Below, in pieces: positions 22,092 through 33,079 of a stretch of DNA of 64,000 bases. The stretch's first letter is position 1. Each line of letters opens with the position of its first letter. Origin of the DNA: Congeria kusceri (lineage: Eukaryota; Mollusca; Bivalvia; Myida; Dreissenidae); assembly GCA_027627225.1 (NCBI GenBank), contig CM051026.1, forward strand, positions 7,390,915-7,454,914, given 5' to 3'. The position numbers and the translations under genes were made by a program. A model generated the notes under the pieces. It worked only from the letters and a program-made list of their open reading frames with translations, was not told the origin of the DNA and did no database searches.

Positions 22092-25000
22092 ATGTGGGAC
22101 CATAAACGTGTCCTTAAAGGGGCACACCGTGATAAATGTATGTGTTTATATGAAACAAGTCCATTTGATAAAATATTACAATCTATTGTCAAAATTAAAA
22201 ACGTTTCTAACAATGCAAAATTAATATTGTGTGGTGACTTTAATAGTCGCACAGCTACAATACCAGATTATGTCCCGTACGATTGTACTAGTGATTTTAT
22301 ACCGTTACCCGATGATTACGAAACAGATATTCCTTTTCCTCGATTTTCTCAAGATAGCTGTGTTAACACCAATGGTAATCTCTTAATTGATATGTGTAGG
22401 CAGTCAGGTTTACGAATGTTAAATGGTAGAATAGGGGATGATTACGGAATAGGAAATTACACTTATATTGGGAGTAGAGGCAGTAGTTTAATCGATTATG
22501 TACTAACGATGTCTGATTGTTTTCAACTGTTTAAAGTTTTTACGGTAGACGACCCCAATGTATTATCGGATCATTGTGCAATATATTTTGAATATGAAAA
22601 TATTTCAAACTCAAATATATGTAACAACACAAAAAATAATATGAAACATATTGAGATTAAATACAAGTTCACTTGGAATAATGAATATAAAAATGACTAT
22701 ATTGACGCACTTAGATGTGAGGAGGTTCAGAATAATATTGCTTCAGTAGTCGATGCGCTTGAACACGGTGATCAAAACGGAGATAGCCTGAAAACTTGTG
22801 TAAATGACTTTGTTAAAATTCTTGACAGAGTTGCTGCTCCTTTTTTCAAGAAAAACGTATCGGTAAATAATAATAATAATAATAATAAATGGTATGACGA
22901 AAACTGCAGAAATAAAAAGTTGAATTTTAACTATATGTTAAACAAGTTCAGACAATGCAAATCAGAAGAGAATAGAATTGATTTAGTTCATGCCAGAAGT
23001 GAATACAAGAAAACATTAAGAAGATGCAAATTTGAGTATGTTGATAAACAAACAAAACTTTTGATTACTCACCGTTATAAAAATGCAAAAGAATATTGGA
23101 AAATGCTGAAACAATCTGCAGGAATATCGGAACCGAACATACCAATGTCTACTTTTGAGCAATATTTTGAGAGTATAAATAACCCAAATGATCACTTTTT
23201 TAACCCCAACGAAGACATTTTATATTTTAACGAAAGATTTGTGAACCAAGAATTTCAAATTATGTTTGATGAACTAGAAAGTACAATTAGCCAAGAGGAA
23301 ATAAATAAAGCAATTAAACAATTAAAATGTGGAAGTAGCGCAGGACCTGATAAAATAATTAATGAATTTTTCATGTATGGTTACCATGAGTTCTCAAATT
23401 GTTTGAATTCTATTTTCAATAAGGTTTTCTCACTTGGAATTTTTCCAGAATCATGGTCTGAAGGCTTTATAGTACCTTTACACAAAAAGGGGAGTATCAA
23501 TAATTGTAACAACTACAGGGGGATTACACTTTTGAGCTCAATGGGAAAACTTTTTACTAGAATTCTCAGTAATCTTATTGACTCATGGGCGGAACATTAT
23601 TTTGTTTATGTTGAAGCTCAAGCTGGGTTTAGAAAAAATATGAGTACCACTGACAACATCTTTGTTGTACATGGTCTTATTACGCATATGATTAATAATA
23701 GAAAACAGTTATATTGTGGTTTTGTAGATTTTAGTAAGGCTTTTGACTATGTGGTCAGGCCAAACTTATGGTCGAAACTTATTCGTCTAGGTGTGCGAGG
23801 AAAAATGCTAAACGTCATAAAAAGTATGTATAAGTTGATTAAATCTAGAATTAAACTTAACAACATGATAGGCAATGATTTCAGTTGTTTGTTAGGGGTA
23901 AGACAAGGGGAATGTTTATCACCACTGTTGTTTTCCCTTTTCCTTAATGATTTAGAAGAAACGCTAATGTTAAATGGGTACGAATCATACATGTTTCAAA
24001 TATTTATACTATTATATGCTGATGACATTGTATTATTTGCTGACAACCCGCAAAGCCTACAACGTGGTTTTGATATTCTCTATAATTATTGTCAATCGTG
24101 GAAATTAAAGGTTAATGTTAATAAAACAAAGGTAATTGTATTTCGAAAATCCAGAACACTGCCAAGAAACATAAAATTTACATATAATAATGAAGTCATT
24201 GAAATAGTTAGTAATATGTCTTATTTGGGGATTGTTCTCACCTCTGGGGGATCTTTTAATCAAACGCAAATAACACTGGCAGTCCAAGCACGAAAAGCTA
24301 TGTTTAAGCTTAATAAATATTTATATAACTTTACAAACGTAAGTATTAAACACAGATTAGAACTATTTGACAAACTTGTACATCCTATTTTAAATTATGG
24401 GTGCGAAGTCTGGGGCTTCCATAATGCTAAAAATATTGAATGTGTTCACACACAATACTGTAAAAACATATTAGGTGTAAAGAAAGCAACTCAAAATGAT
24501 TTTATTTACGGAGAGTTAGGGCGTCATTCATTACTTGTCGATAGACATTTTAAAATTGTAAAATACTGGTTCAAGATCGTCGAAAGTAAAGAAAATAAAT
24601 TAATAAAAATTATATACAACATGATGAAACATGACTTTGAATCGACACCTACTAAGAAAAACTGGGTTAGTTTATTGCATCAGTTATTGTCAACTTTAGG
24701 CTTTTACGAGGTCTGGATAACACAAGGTGTTGGTCAAAAAGAAATCTTTCTATCATTACTAAAGCAAAGAACCAACGATTGTTTTTACCAAGACATGAAT
24801 GACAGACTAACATTATCCTCTAGAGCTCTCTTATATAGGGAAATTAACATAAATAATGATTTTAAATGTTACCTTAATATTGTTAGAAATGAACAATATC
24901 GCATTGCTTTATGTAAACTCAGAGTCTCCTCTCATCGCCTTTTGGTTGAATCTGGCCGATGGCATAAGCCTACTTCTATTCCATATAATGATAGAAAATG

Positions 25001-25214
25001 CATACACTGTCAAAAAATCGATGACGAATTTCACTTTGTTATGGAATGCTCTATTTTAACAGAACTCAGAAAGAAATATATTAATAGGTATTATTGGATA
25101 AGACCTAACATGCCAAAATTCATCACACTTTTGAAATCAGAAAATGTAACTACATTGACAAAATTAGCCTGCTATACATATCTCGGCTTTAAAGCTAAAG
25201 AGCAAACATTATAA
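22092..25214 (+). CDS. Non-LTR retrotransposon endonuclease/reverse transcriptase, 5'-truncated
   Basis: This is an uninterrupted 1,040-codon frame. Residues about 24-165 are the C-terminal part of an APE-type endonuclease domain, with GDFN at 48-51, SLIDYVLT and SDH at 159-161. The first part of that domain, holding the N-terminal Asn and Glu of the active site, is absent. The first 20 or so residues do not look native, so the annotated ATG is arbitrary. Reverse transcriptase motifs follow: SAGPDKI, LHKKGS, GFRKNMSTTDNIF, VDFSKAFD (Asp546), GVRQGECLSPLLFSLF and YADD (642-645). A tail contains YGELGRHSLL and a CCHC-like CIHC-x8-HFVMEC near 970-986. The polymerase core looks intact, but the endonuclease is incomplete. 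Such elements copy their own RNA at a nicked target, and 5' truncation is their usual fate. The clade is not assigned. Confidence 0.95.
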   Translation: MWDHKRVLKGAHRDKCMCLYETSPFDKILQSIVKIKNVSNNAKLILCGDFNSRTATIPDYVPYDCTSDFIPLPDDYETDIPFPRFSQDSCVNTNGNLLIDMCRQSGLRMLNGRIGDDYGIGNYTYIGSRGSSLIDYVLTMSDCFQLFKVFTVDDPNVLSDHCAIYFEYENISNSNICNNTKNNMKHIEIKYKFTWNNEYKNDYIDALRCEEVQNNIASVVDALEHGDQNGDSLKTCVNDFVKILDRVAAPFFKKNVSVNNNNNNNKWYDENCRNKKLNFNYMLNKFRQCKSEENRIDLVHARSEYKKTLRRCKFEYVDKQTKLLITHRYKNAKEYWKMLKQSAGISEPNIPMSTFEQYFESINNPNDHFFNPNEDILYFNERFVNQEFQIMFDELESTISQEEINKAIKQLKCGSSAGPDKIINEFFMYGYHEFSNCLNSIFNKVFSLGIFPESWSEGFIVPLHKKGSINNCNNYRGITLLSSMGKLFTRILSNLIDSWAEHYFVYVEAQAGFRKNMSTTDNIFVVHGLITHMINNRKQLYCGFVDFSKAFDYVVRPNLWSKLIRLGVRGKMLNVIKSMYKLIKSRIKLNNMIGNDFSCLLGVRQGECLSPLLFSLFLNDLEETLMLNGYESYMFQIFILLYADDIVLFADNPQSLQRGFDILYNYCQSWKLKVNVNKTKVIVFRKSRTLPRNIKFTYNNEVIEIVSNMSYLGIVLTSGGSFNQTQITLAVQARKAMFKLNKYLYNFTNVSIKHRLELFDKLVHPILNYGCEVWGFHNAKNIECVHTQYCKNILGVKKATQNDFIYGELGRHSLLVDRHFKIVKYWFKIVESKENKLIKIIYNMMKHDFESTPTKKNWVSLLHQLLSTLGFYEVWITQGVGQKEIFLSLLKQRTNDCFYQDMNDRLTLSSRALLYREININNDFKCYLNIVRNEQYRIALCKLRVSSHRLLVESGRWHKPTSIPYNDRKCIHCQKIDDEFHFVMECSILTELRKKYINRYYWIRPNMPKFITLLKSENVTTLTKLACYTYLGFKAKEQTL

Positions 25215-26465
25215 CTGTTTTACAACATTCTTTTAAAATCGATAGTTATACCCACTATGTTGCGGTCGTTTTTTATGACCGGGGGATTTGTTTATAAATT
25301 GTATTATTGTGTACGGCAATTGTATATATTAAAGGCTTAACTCTATAAAACATTGTTTATATGTGTGTTTCAAACACCTTATGGCTTTATAACTGATTTT
25401 AACGTGTGTTGGCATACTATGACCTGCATACACTTTTCATGTACTTATTTATTACGTTTGCTATTTTTATTGACTAATTTTACAATTTATTTCGACTCAT
25501 AGTACATTTCAGACTAAACGACAAAGTCTAATTTGGTATAATTATAACCGCGAAAGCCCTATATTTCTTTTTGATAGGGTGTATGGTTCGGTAGACTTTG
25601 GCCGTAAAACACTATGACAAGATAAAACACAATAAGCCACAATAATATGTGCAAAATCTCTATATTTCGTCTCGATAGGGCGCATATTTCGAGTACTACT
25701 TACTATTTGGTACAGATATATTATATAAATGATTATTGTTGTGACTAAACTTCATTTGAGTTTCTTAATTATGAATATACATGTTGTTCAATGACACATA
25801 TATATATACGCATGAAAAGATACATATTGCGTGTTGCATCTTAAAGTTTGTATTTTAGTGTTTTGCCTGATAAAATACATATTTAACATGTTGGTATGTT
25901 TTATACTATATATCTTTATTATACTCGAATATATGTTTAAAATCCTTTTCTCTCATTAAGACTATAAATTATAATTCCTGTTTTTCATGGTCTCATTAGA
26001 CTATACATCGTAATTAACATTTGGTGTGAAAGATCAATATATTTTAAATTATTTTAACACCACAAACTTATAATTATAGGAATGATATTATTATTAATTT
26101 ACTTAAATAAAACTTTCTAAATAAAGATTCTTCTCCACAAGAACGTATGCTCATGAATGTTATGTAAATATATGTATATAGTTTATCATGTCAAGCATGT
26201 AAATATGTTGTCCTCATGTGCCACATTTGGCGTATTGGATCTGAATAAATAATGTCTATGTCTATCATTATATTGCGATGTAAAAATATTTGTTTTACAA
26301 AGTGCATATTGTCGCATTGGAGTTGTGCAGTTACGTGCTTCATTTTATAAGCAGAAATCTTTCCCTGTCAATTGTTTTTATGAAAGAACTGAATGAAATT
26401 TATTTGGACATTGACTGATTTGAAAGTTTGAAATTTTGCTGTGATGTTCTCAAAGGACATCGTTA
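25215..26465. other. Retrotransposon 3' tail and AT-rich spacer
   Basis: The first 120 bases after the stop, including CGGTCGTTTTTTATGACCGG (a short stem, CGGTC/GACCG) and TATATATTAAAGGCTTAACT, may be the element's 3' untranslated region. No clear poly(A) tail or target duplication was found. The rest is AT-rich with no recognised feature. Confidence 0.4.
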
Positions 26466-26469
26466 GTTA

Positions 26470-27000
26470 ACTTGTGTGCGTGTTCGCATGTGAACAGATC
26501 CGTGTTCGCTTATGGATGTGTGCGTGTTCGCCCGTAAACCTGTGCCTGTTCGCCTATGAACATGTGCGTGTTCGCGTGTTAACGTGTGCGTGTTCGCCTA
26601 TTAACGTGTGCGTGTTCGCCTTAAACGTGTGCGTGTTCGCGTGTGAACGTGTTCGTGTGAACGTACGCATGTGAACGTGTGCGTGTTCGGGTGTTAACGT
26701 GTGCGTGTTATCGTATGAACGTGTGCTTGTTTGCCTATAAACGTGTGTATGTTCGCCTATGAAGGTGGGCGTGTTCGCCTATGAACGTTCGCGTGTTCGC
26801 ATATGAACATGCGCGTGTTCGCCTATTAACGTGCGCGTGTTGGCCTATGAAGGTCTGCGTGTTTGCCTCTGAAGGTGTACATGTTCACCTATGAAGGTGT
26901 GCGCGTTCGCGTGTGCGTGCCGGCCTATGAACGTGTGCGTGTTCGCCTGTAAACGTGTGCGTGTTCGCCTGTGAAAGTGTGCGTGTCTGCCTATAAACAC
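26470..27000. repeat. About 22-bp degenerate tandem repeat
   Basis: The unit is CGTGTGCGTGTTCGCCTATG followed by AA, in about 24 copies with many substitutions and some half units. It is G/T- and CG-rich on the plus strand. The 66-codon frame rich in Val, Cys and Arg is a repeat translation. Confidence 0.9.
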
Positions 27001-27189
27001 GATTTTCAACTAATTCCTTGTGAAGTGAACTTGGAAGGCATATTTGTAACGTATACATCGTAATATTTGGTTTTTAACCACGGGAGATATAATAATGAAG
27101 CGGACAGAATAACATCAGAATTTGTTTCTCTGACTTTAGAAATATGTTTTAACATGTTTTGCTGCACATTACAACCACATTATATATAT

Positions 27190-27535
27190 ATAAGAAATAA
27201 TTGTCGATTTATCGTTGTTTGTCGGCCAATAAACAACGATTTGGAGTTCTGATGCGTAGGAATTAAATGCGTTAGCCCGAGTTGTTTAATAGCCACGCAT
27301 CTGAACGACAAAGAATTGTTAATTGGTCGATAAACAACGATAATGCGAAAATTCTTTCGATTTTAACATGATTTAACATATATTATTGCAATTGTAATTG
27401 GAACTACTTTTTACTATGCTCCGCTCAGAATCGGGACTTCTTTTTGCATTGTTTATTGGTAGTTTAACAACGATAATTTTGTTCTTTGTCTGTAGAAAAA
27501 TTAGCGAGAATCTTGTTAGAATTTACATTAAGTAC
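27190..27535 (-). repeat. CCAATAAACAAC palindrome repeat, inverted copy
   Basis: It is the reverse complement of the 16880-17235 copy: TTTATCGTTGTTTGTCGGCC, AATAAACAACGATTTGGAGT, CTGATGCGTAGGAATTAA, ATAGCCACGCATCTGAACGA, ACTACTTTTTACTATGCTCC then GCTCAGAATCGGGACTTCTT, ending GTAGAAAAATTAGCGAGAAT. Confidence 0.85.
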
Positions 27536-27930
27536 TAGTTGAATTTTATTTCCGTAGTATAATTAATTTTAAAGATATAACACAAATATTAACCATGTAT
27601 ACAATTATTTATTCGCCGCAAAAGTTCGTAGCAAAACCTTGACTAGTTCTATGGAATTGTGTGGAGTTATTGTGCTGGTGGGCTGTGTGAGGTGGTTTGG
27701 TGTAACTTAAATAGACATTTCATGTTAATCGTTTAGTGCAAGAAATTCCTGCCTTGGCGGTTATAGGCAGTTAAATATTTTCGTGACCACGTACAATTGT
27801 ACTTTTCTTTTTAACGCGGTAAAGTGATTGTGAACCCAGTTGCATAGGTTAGCGATAATAGATATACAGAAAATAAAACAAACAACGACACATATTTATT
27901 ATAACAAACGATGGCTTATGTTTAGTTCTG
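27536..27930. other. AT-rich spacer
   Basis: No feature is recognised. Confidence 0.5.
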
Positions 27931-28926
27931 GCGCAGTGCCTCAATCCGCCACATTTGGGGGATATTTTTACGATATTTCAAAAGTTGTTTACCGATTAAC
28001 ATAATAAAAAATTAACATAAATCAAATTAGGTTTAATGTGCATTTACTGGCGTGTTACGGTTACATTTCAAATACTTGGCAAATGAAAAATATCTATTTA
28101 AATTGAAGGCCTAAACAGTGTAAAAAAAAAAAAGAGCATCGGAGTGCCTAAATCCGCCACCACTCTTTAAAATGTTCAAATTGCTCGAAATAATATTCTT
28201 TTATTAATTCTGTTTTCAAAAGAACTTCTTTTGACTTCTATTGACAAAACTTCCACTTTTAATTCTTTAAGATTCTTTTTCTAGTGTTTAAAATAAACAC
28301 GGTGATCCGAAGTTGCTTGGCGAAAATCGTAGATCAGGAGCCGTGACATTCGTATTCCGCATTTGGCTATTGTTCTTATTTAATTTTTTATATTAAGCGG
28401 CTCGTTGTGTGTTGTTAATACAATGTTTCAATTTCTTCAAATACTCATTTGTATTTTAAAAAATAGCACTGAAACTGATCGAGGCCCTGCGTGCACGTGG
28501 AACAAATAATTAGGGTTTTGAGTACCGAGACATTTGCGCTCTTAATATGCAGTTCTTTCCGCATTTTATTGTATGTAATGCTAATGAATAATGGTTATTT
28601 TTATGCTGCACATGCTCCCATAGACATAATATTAAAACACGATAATTTATTTTTATCATGGACACCATGCGGGGCTTCAAAATTGCGCACGCGCAGTATG
28701 AAATAGATTCCAAGTATGCCGCTTGTTTGCATTTAGGGGTTATGTACAAAATAATTGGATAAAATAATCATTTATGCACAAATCAATATGAAAACTCGTC
28801 AGCGTTGTTAGGGGAAAGCATATGATTGATTGAGATAAAAAAAATAGAAATTGCCGGTAAAAAAAAAAACGCTTATTCGGATGGGGTGGCGGATTTAAGC
28901 AAGTGGCGGATTTAGGCACTGCGCAG
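27931..28926. mobile_element. 1-kb inverted-repeat element, GCGCAGTGCC ends
   Basis: The left end GCGCAGTGCCTCAATCCGCC is repeated in inverse at the right end (GGCGGATTTAGGCACTGCGC, 28906-28925). The AATCCGCCAC core occurs again inside at about 28150 and, inverted, at about 28886. The interior is AT-rich with no transposase. Overlapping frames of 71 and 79 codons on opposite strands near 28500-28750 are unrecognised. It is probably a non-autonomous DNA transposon. No target duplication was established. Confidence 0.7.
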
Positions 28927-29229
28927 TATATTTACAACTAGCAATTACTTATAGTTTTCAACGAAACGAACGACTTTTTCCTCGCGGTTTATTTTAAAAG
29001 ATATCATTTGAAAACGTCTGATGTCGGAATGATTACCACATCGTACTTGCAAATGAATTGACCAAGAACTTAAGCTGTATGTTTTAACAACTCATGAACT
29101 AGATGGTTTGCGAACGATTGTGTTAAAATGTTTGTCTTCGACTACATCATGTAAAACATTTGCACTTTTATGAAGTGACAAGTGTATTATTTACTGATAA
29201 TTTATTATGGAATCGTATGTCTTATTAAA
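28927..29229. other. AT-rich spacer
   Basis: No feature is recognised. Confidence 0.5.
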
Positions 29230-29430
29230 TCTAACATGATACTCGTTGATTTTTCTATCGACAAAGAACAAAATTATCGTTGTTTAATTACCCAATAAAC
29301 AACGCAAAAAGTAGCCCCGATTCTGAGCGCAGCAAAGTAAAAATGTAGTTCTCATTACAGTTGCAAAAATATTTGTCAGATCATGTTAGAATCGATGTAA
29401 TTTTCGTTTTATCATTGTTTATCACGTTTA
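29230..29430 (+). repeat. CCAATAAACAAC palindrome repeat, 3'-truncated copy
   Basis: The blocks ACTCGTTGATTTTTCTATCG, TTGTTTAATTACCCAATAAA, CCCCGATTCTGAGCGCAGCA and TGTCAGATCATGTTAGAATC are present. The sequence diverges after TTATCATTGTTTATCACG. Confidence 0.75.
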
Positions 29431-29544
29431 TAAATCGAACAATAGTTATTAAATGAACGAGTATGTTTAACTTCGACGTACGTAAATAGTGAATACAAAA
29501 AGGAGAATATCACATGACACAGCAATATATGAGCAGTTTTCCCT

Positions 29545-29790
29545 TAACTATGACTTAAGTTAAGATTTTCCTGAGGAGCTTTGTGGATATGACCCCAGGC
29601 CCGTATTCATCAAACTGCTCTGTAAACACACAAGTACATGTTTTAAGATCGTAAACTTCCCAGTTTTTTTATCTATACGAGTTCAAATAAACGATTTTAT
29701 ATTTACAAAAACGCTATATCTGATCATTGCACTTAAGTATATCTTAAGTTAAGATATTTCTAAGGAGCTTTATTAATACCGCTCCAGCTT
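29545..29790. repeat. Pair of direct repeats, CTTAAGTTAAGATTTT type
   Basis: CTTAAGTTAAGATTTTCCTG then AGGAGCTTTGTGGATA near 29551 is repeated as CTTAAGTTAAGATATTTCTA then AGGAGCTTTATTAATA near 29733. Between them lies GGCCCGTATTCATCAAA, a string I associate with mollusc interspersed repeats. Class unknown. Confidence 0.45.
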
Positions 29791-29828
29791 TTCGATGTTG
29801 AACAGATTATAATTTATGAACTACGCGT

Positions 29829-29918
29829 GTCACGGTTTCCTCGTGCATTGTCAGTTGTCTGTCTGTGCCGGAACCTGACGCTGTATGTACATGTACACCG
29901 TGCACGAGGATATCGTGA
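29829..29918. repeat. Small hairpin repeat, copy 1
   Basis: The arms TCACGGTTTCCTCGTGCA and TGCACGAGGATATCGTGA pair over 18 bases with one T-T mismatch and one G-T pair. They enclose a loop of about 50 bases. A second copy lies at 54960-55034 with the same stem and a shorter, unrelated loop. Confidence 0.7.
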
Positions 29919-29929
29919 ATGTCATGGTA

Positions 29930-30690
29930 GTTCTATTAATAGATGTCACGTCACAGACGCAGGCCTATATTCAAAAAGGGATCGCTAGGAAACTGTCTCT
30001 ACACACACGGTTTTAAGTTGCTGCCGGTAAATATTCACCGAACCAACAAACAAACTCATGAAAAAAGTACTTGCCAAAATATCACGGTTACGTTAGATAT
30101 GTACACACATAAATACATGTGGTTATCGTAATATCGTTCTACCAGTTAATCCCAGTAGATTCATTAAACAACTTAGACAACGAACAGACGATTTCAGTCA
30201 AATCTATTTTAACGTTAAAATTATTGACATTCAAACTTAGTGAAGTAGTATTTTTGGTTCAGTATAGTCCAAAAATCGTAACTGGACATCAAACTTATTC
30301 ATCAAACGAACATGACCAGCAGTTTTCAGGGTTTTTACTCTCCGCTTCCAGTGATATTCGCTGTTGGCATCAAAACACAGTGCCACTTGTGTCATATTGT
30401 TGTGCGATTTGTATTAAGAACCGTTTTACTTCTGTAATATGTTTTGTGACACGGTGACCAAATGCAATAGAGCTGTCTGTACGTCCAAACGCTGATCTAG
30501 AAAACCAGATTCCGCATAAGTAGTTATGGCTGCATGGTGGCGTTTCGGTCGTATAGGTGTATAATGTGTTGATTACGAAAGCTGATACAAATGCACTTTC
30601 AACGTTGCTGTTGTTGCTGATGTTCTAAACTGTTTGATAAATGTGACTTATCTTCCAGAACCTGTATGACTGAATAGCGCAAAAGGTTTT
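29930..30690. other. Spacer with an unrecognised 112-codon frame
   Basis: A plus-strand frame at 30119-30457 has no domain, no codon pattern and no splice context that supports a gene. It is left uncalled. Confidence 0.4.
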
Positions 30691-30694
30691 CAGT

Positions 30695-31045
30695 GTTCGG
30701 AAAGGGCCTCGTATTTATTATTATTTACGTTTTTATTATATAAATATAACCAATATTATATTAGACACGTATTTAAAATAGTTACATACAAAAATGTTCA
30801 TGCAATTTCATCAAGTAATAATGAAATTGATGATTTTACAGACCCGATGATAGACAGTTACGGACAGGGCCGAACACGACGGAAAGAGCTAGTCGGTCAT
30901 TTTCGTAAGAAACGAAAATGGCCCCTTTCCGCGGAAAGGGCTTTCAGTGTAGCGAAAGGGTCGGGTGTGTTATACACTACGGAAAGGGCTATAGTCGGTT
31001 ATTGTCGTAGGAAACGGAAAGGGCATATTAGAACAGCTAAAACGG
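30695..31045. repeat. Cluster of GGAAAGGG motifs with strong hairpins
   Basis: The motif CGGAAAGGGC or a close variant occurs five times. CATTTTCGTAAGAAACGAAA then ATG (30898-30920) is a 9-bp perfect stem, and CCCTTTCCGCGGAAAGGG (30923-30940) is a perfect palindrome. AGTGTA/TACACT flank a further copy. A TAGTCGGTCATTTTCGTAAG block near 30890 is repeated about 105 bases on as TAGTCGGTTATTGTCGTAGG. Confidence 0.6.
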
Positions 31046-31446
31046 TTTCCAACGTATAGAAAAGACATTTATTCAGGTGTAAACTACACCTGCAAGTTTA
31101 GTGAAATATATTAATGGTCGTTTAATTAATTAATTAATGCCCCTATACAAAATGAAACATTTTTATTCCAATAAATTAAACAACTCAAAATACACGGTAA
31201 TATAATTGGCCATTATGAATCATCATGAGAATTCTAATGTCTGATTAACCTGAAGACAAATAACTGACATCACTTATATTTTAAGCCGCTGTCTTTGGGA
31301 TCTAATTCAATACATCGTTATTTTAGTAATAGTTCTTATGAACGTTTATGGTGTTTATTTGTCCGAAATATGTTTCGTATTTACGAAAGGCAGTGTTCAA
31401 AAGCGCTTGGTACGAACGGAATGCTATAATGTACATGCTGGTTTAC

Positions 31447-31578
31447 TCCAGAGTCATCACCAGTTATCGATCGCATACAGAAAATAGACAATAGCGAGTT
31501 GCCAAATGTTAATAATTCACAGAGCTCAATGCGTAGTTTTTCTATTTTGTTCGGTAACATGTCCATTAGAAACACTTC
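31447..31578 (-). CDS. Candidate internal exon, hypothetical protein
   Basis: On the minus strand a 132-base, 44-codon stretch is bounded by a good acceptor (ACTTTGCAG) and a donor-like GTAAAC, both in phase 0. It reads EVFLMDMLPNKIEKLRIELC, then ELLTFGNSLLSIF, then CMRSITGDDSG, a non-repetitive amphipathic sequence unlike the surrounding DNA. The family is not recognised and no partner exons were found. The element inserted at 31626 lies just on its 5' side. It could also be a chance frame. Confidence 0.3.
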
Positions 31579-31625
31579 CTGCAAAGTTTTATTTTTATTA
31601 ACATGGACTGCTCCTTTAAAGGGAC

Positions 31626-32023
31626 TTTTTAGCTCGACTATTCGAAGAACTCTGTTTTGTAATTTGACAAAGTTATGCCTTTTTTTCACATAGATTTTTC
31701 TGGTTAAAGTTTATATTCAAAAGTTTTGTAACTTCAAAACTACATAAGTTATTCACTTGAAACTTGGCACTAACCTTTGTCATCAAATGTAGTTGAAATA
31801 CGGCAATATTACCCATAACTCTGTTTTGTATTTTGGCAGAGTTAGCCCACTTTTTACATAGACTTTGTGGTTAAAGTTTTTGTTCCAAAAATTTAGAAAC
31901 TATACAAGGCTTCACTTAAATGTTTTGTATTTTAACAAATGTATGCCCCTTCCACTCTCCAAACTATGTACCAACTGTAATACTTCGAATAGTCGAGCGC
32001 GCTGTCCTCTGGCAGCTCTTGTT
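31626..32023 (+). mobile_element. TTAGCTCGAC element, short internally deleted copy
   Basis: It opens TTTTTAGCTCGACTATTCGA and closes with the inverse TTCGAATAGTCGAGCGCGCT followed by GTCCTCTGGCAGCTCTTGTT. About two core units lie between. The usual GGCGTCGGCGTC block after the left end is missing, so this copy has lost the 5' part of its interior. Its ends define the element for the other copies. Confidence 0.9.
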
Positions 32024-32118
32024 TGAAGTATGCCATTAAATGTCTTAACTTTACAGATTTAAGCATCGGAACTAAAAAGCTCAAGTAAGTATTTAGAAAA
32101 AAAAAAAAATACAAAAAT

Positions 32119-32173
32119 TGGTCGCACCGGGATTTGAACCCGGGACCGCCTTAACCACTCGGCCATGCTGGCT
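32119..32173 (-). pseudogene. tRNA-derived sequence lacking the anticodon arm
   Basis: On the minus strand GCCAGCATGGCCGAGTGGTT then AAGGCGG joins directly to TCCCGGGTTCAAATCCCGG, ending TGCGACCA. The A box (TGGCCGAGTGG, typical of Leu/Ser tRNAs) and the B box (GGTTCAAATCC) with its T-arm stem CCCGG/CCGGG are intact. The anticodon arm and variable arm are absent, and the acceptor ends pair poorly. A long T run follows in the transcribed sense, as at a Pol III terminator. It cannot be a working tRNA. Confidence 0.8.
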
Positions 32174-32179
32174 TCTATA

Positions 32180-33079
32180 TTTCTCTCTGCACTATTTTCT
32201 TAACAGTTGCAAAGAAAACAACAGAAACACTCCAAATTGTTCCATCGTTTAGCCTTAGAAACGCTTTATAATTTTATCAATTTTAAGTGATGATTAGTCA
32301 TAAGACTGTTTTTACAGTATATTTCTAGGTCTGTAGTGTTATTTTGCTCCCTTGTAACCACTGTTCTTTTATTTTTGGAATCGGTGACAAAAAAGTTGAA
32401 ACATAGTCAGTTCGTCAATCTGTGAACAGGTCCCTTTAAAACCCGGGCGCGATCGTCAAAAACTAGTAAATAAAAAAAAAATTGGCATTAAAGCAAATTC
32501 GTGGCGGGCCATAAAATATGTTGCGGCGCTGTCTGAGAAACAAATCATTCACTTTTTTTTACCCTTATACGTAAAAGATTTATAAACAATTGTGTTTTGG
32601 TTTTGCATCAAAATTACGTATGTTGTTCTAGTAAAATGATTTAAATGCAATATTTGTTTTTGTTTTATAAGCTGAAAGCCTGATAACTTGACAAATGTCT
32701 GCACAGTTCTAATTAACCCTTCATGAAATAAGAAGTTAATTCGAACACCAATATAATTTGCTAAAGCATTATTTATTTTTTACAAAATGTCCAGAGGTGC
32801 ATTCAAAATATCTAACATATCTAATTCCGCTTTCATACATAGTTTTATTATATACTATTCAAACCCATTTTTAAAATGTGGCTATAAAATAAAATCTTCA
32901 CACTTGAACAAAACACTTGCTTCTAAATATACTCAACATACATGTAACTTGTAAGTACATCTCCAAAAACAATTTTTTTCACAATTTGGGAATAAATAAC
33001 TACGATTACATCATTTTTTTCAAGTAATCAAGTAGAGATATTAAAACATCCTAATTAATATTTTATATGAAGAGATTTA
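32180..33079. other. AT-rich spacer
   Basis: No exon or repeat is recognised. Confidence 0.5.
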
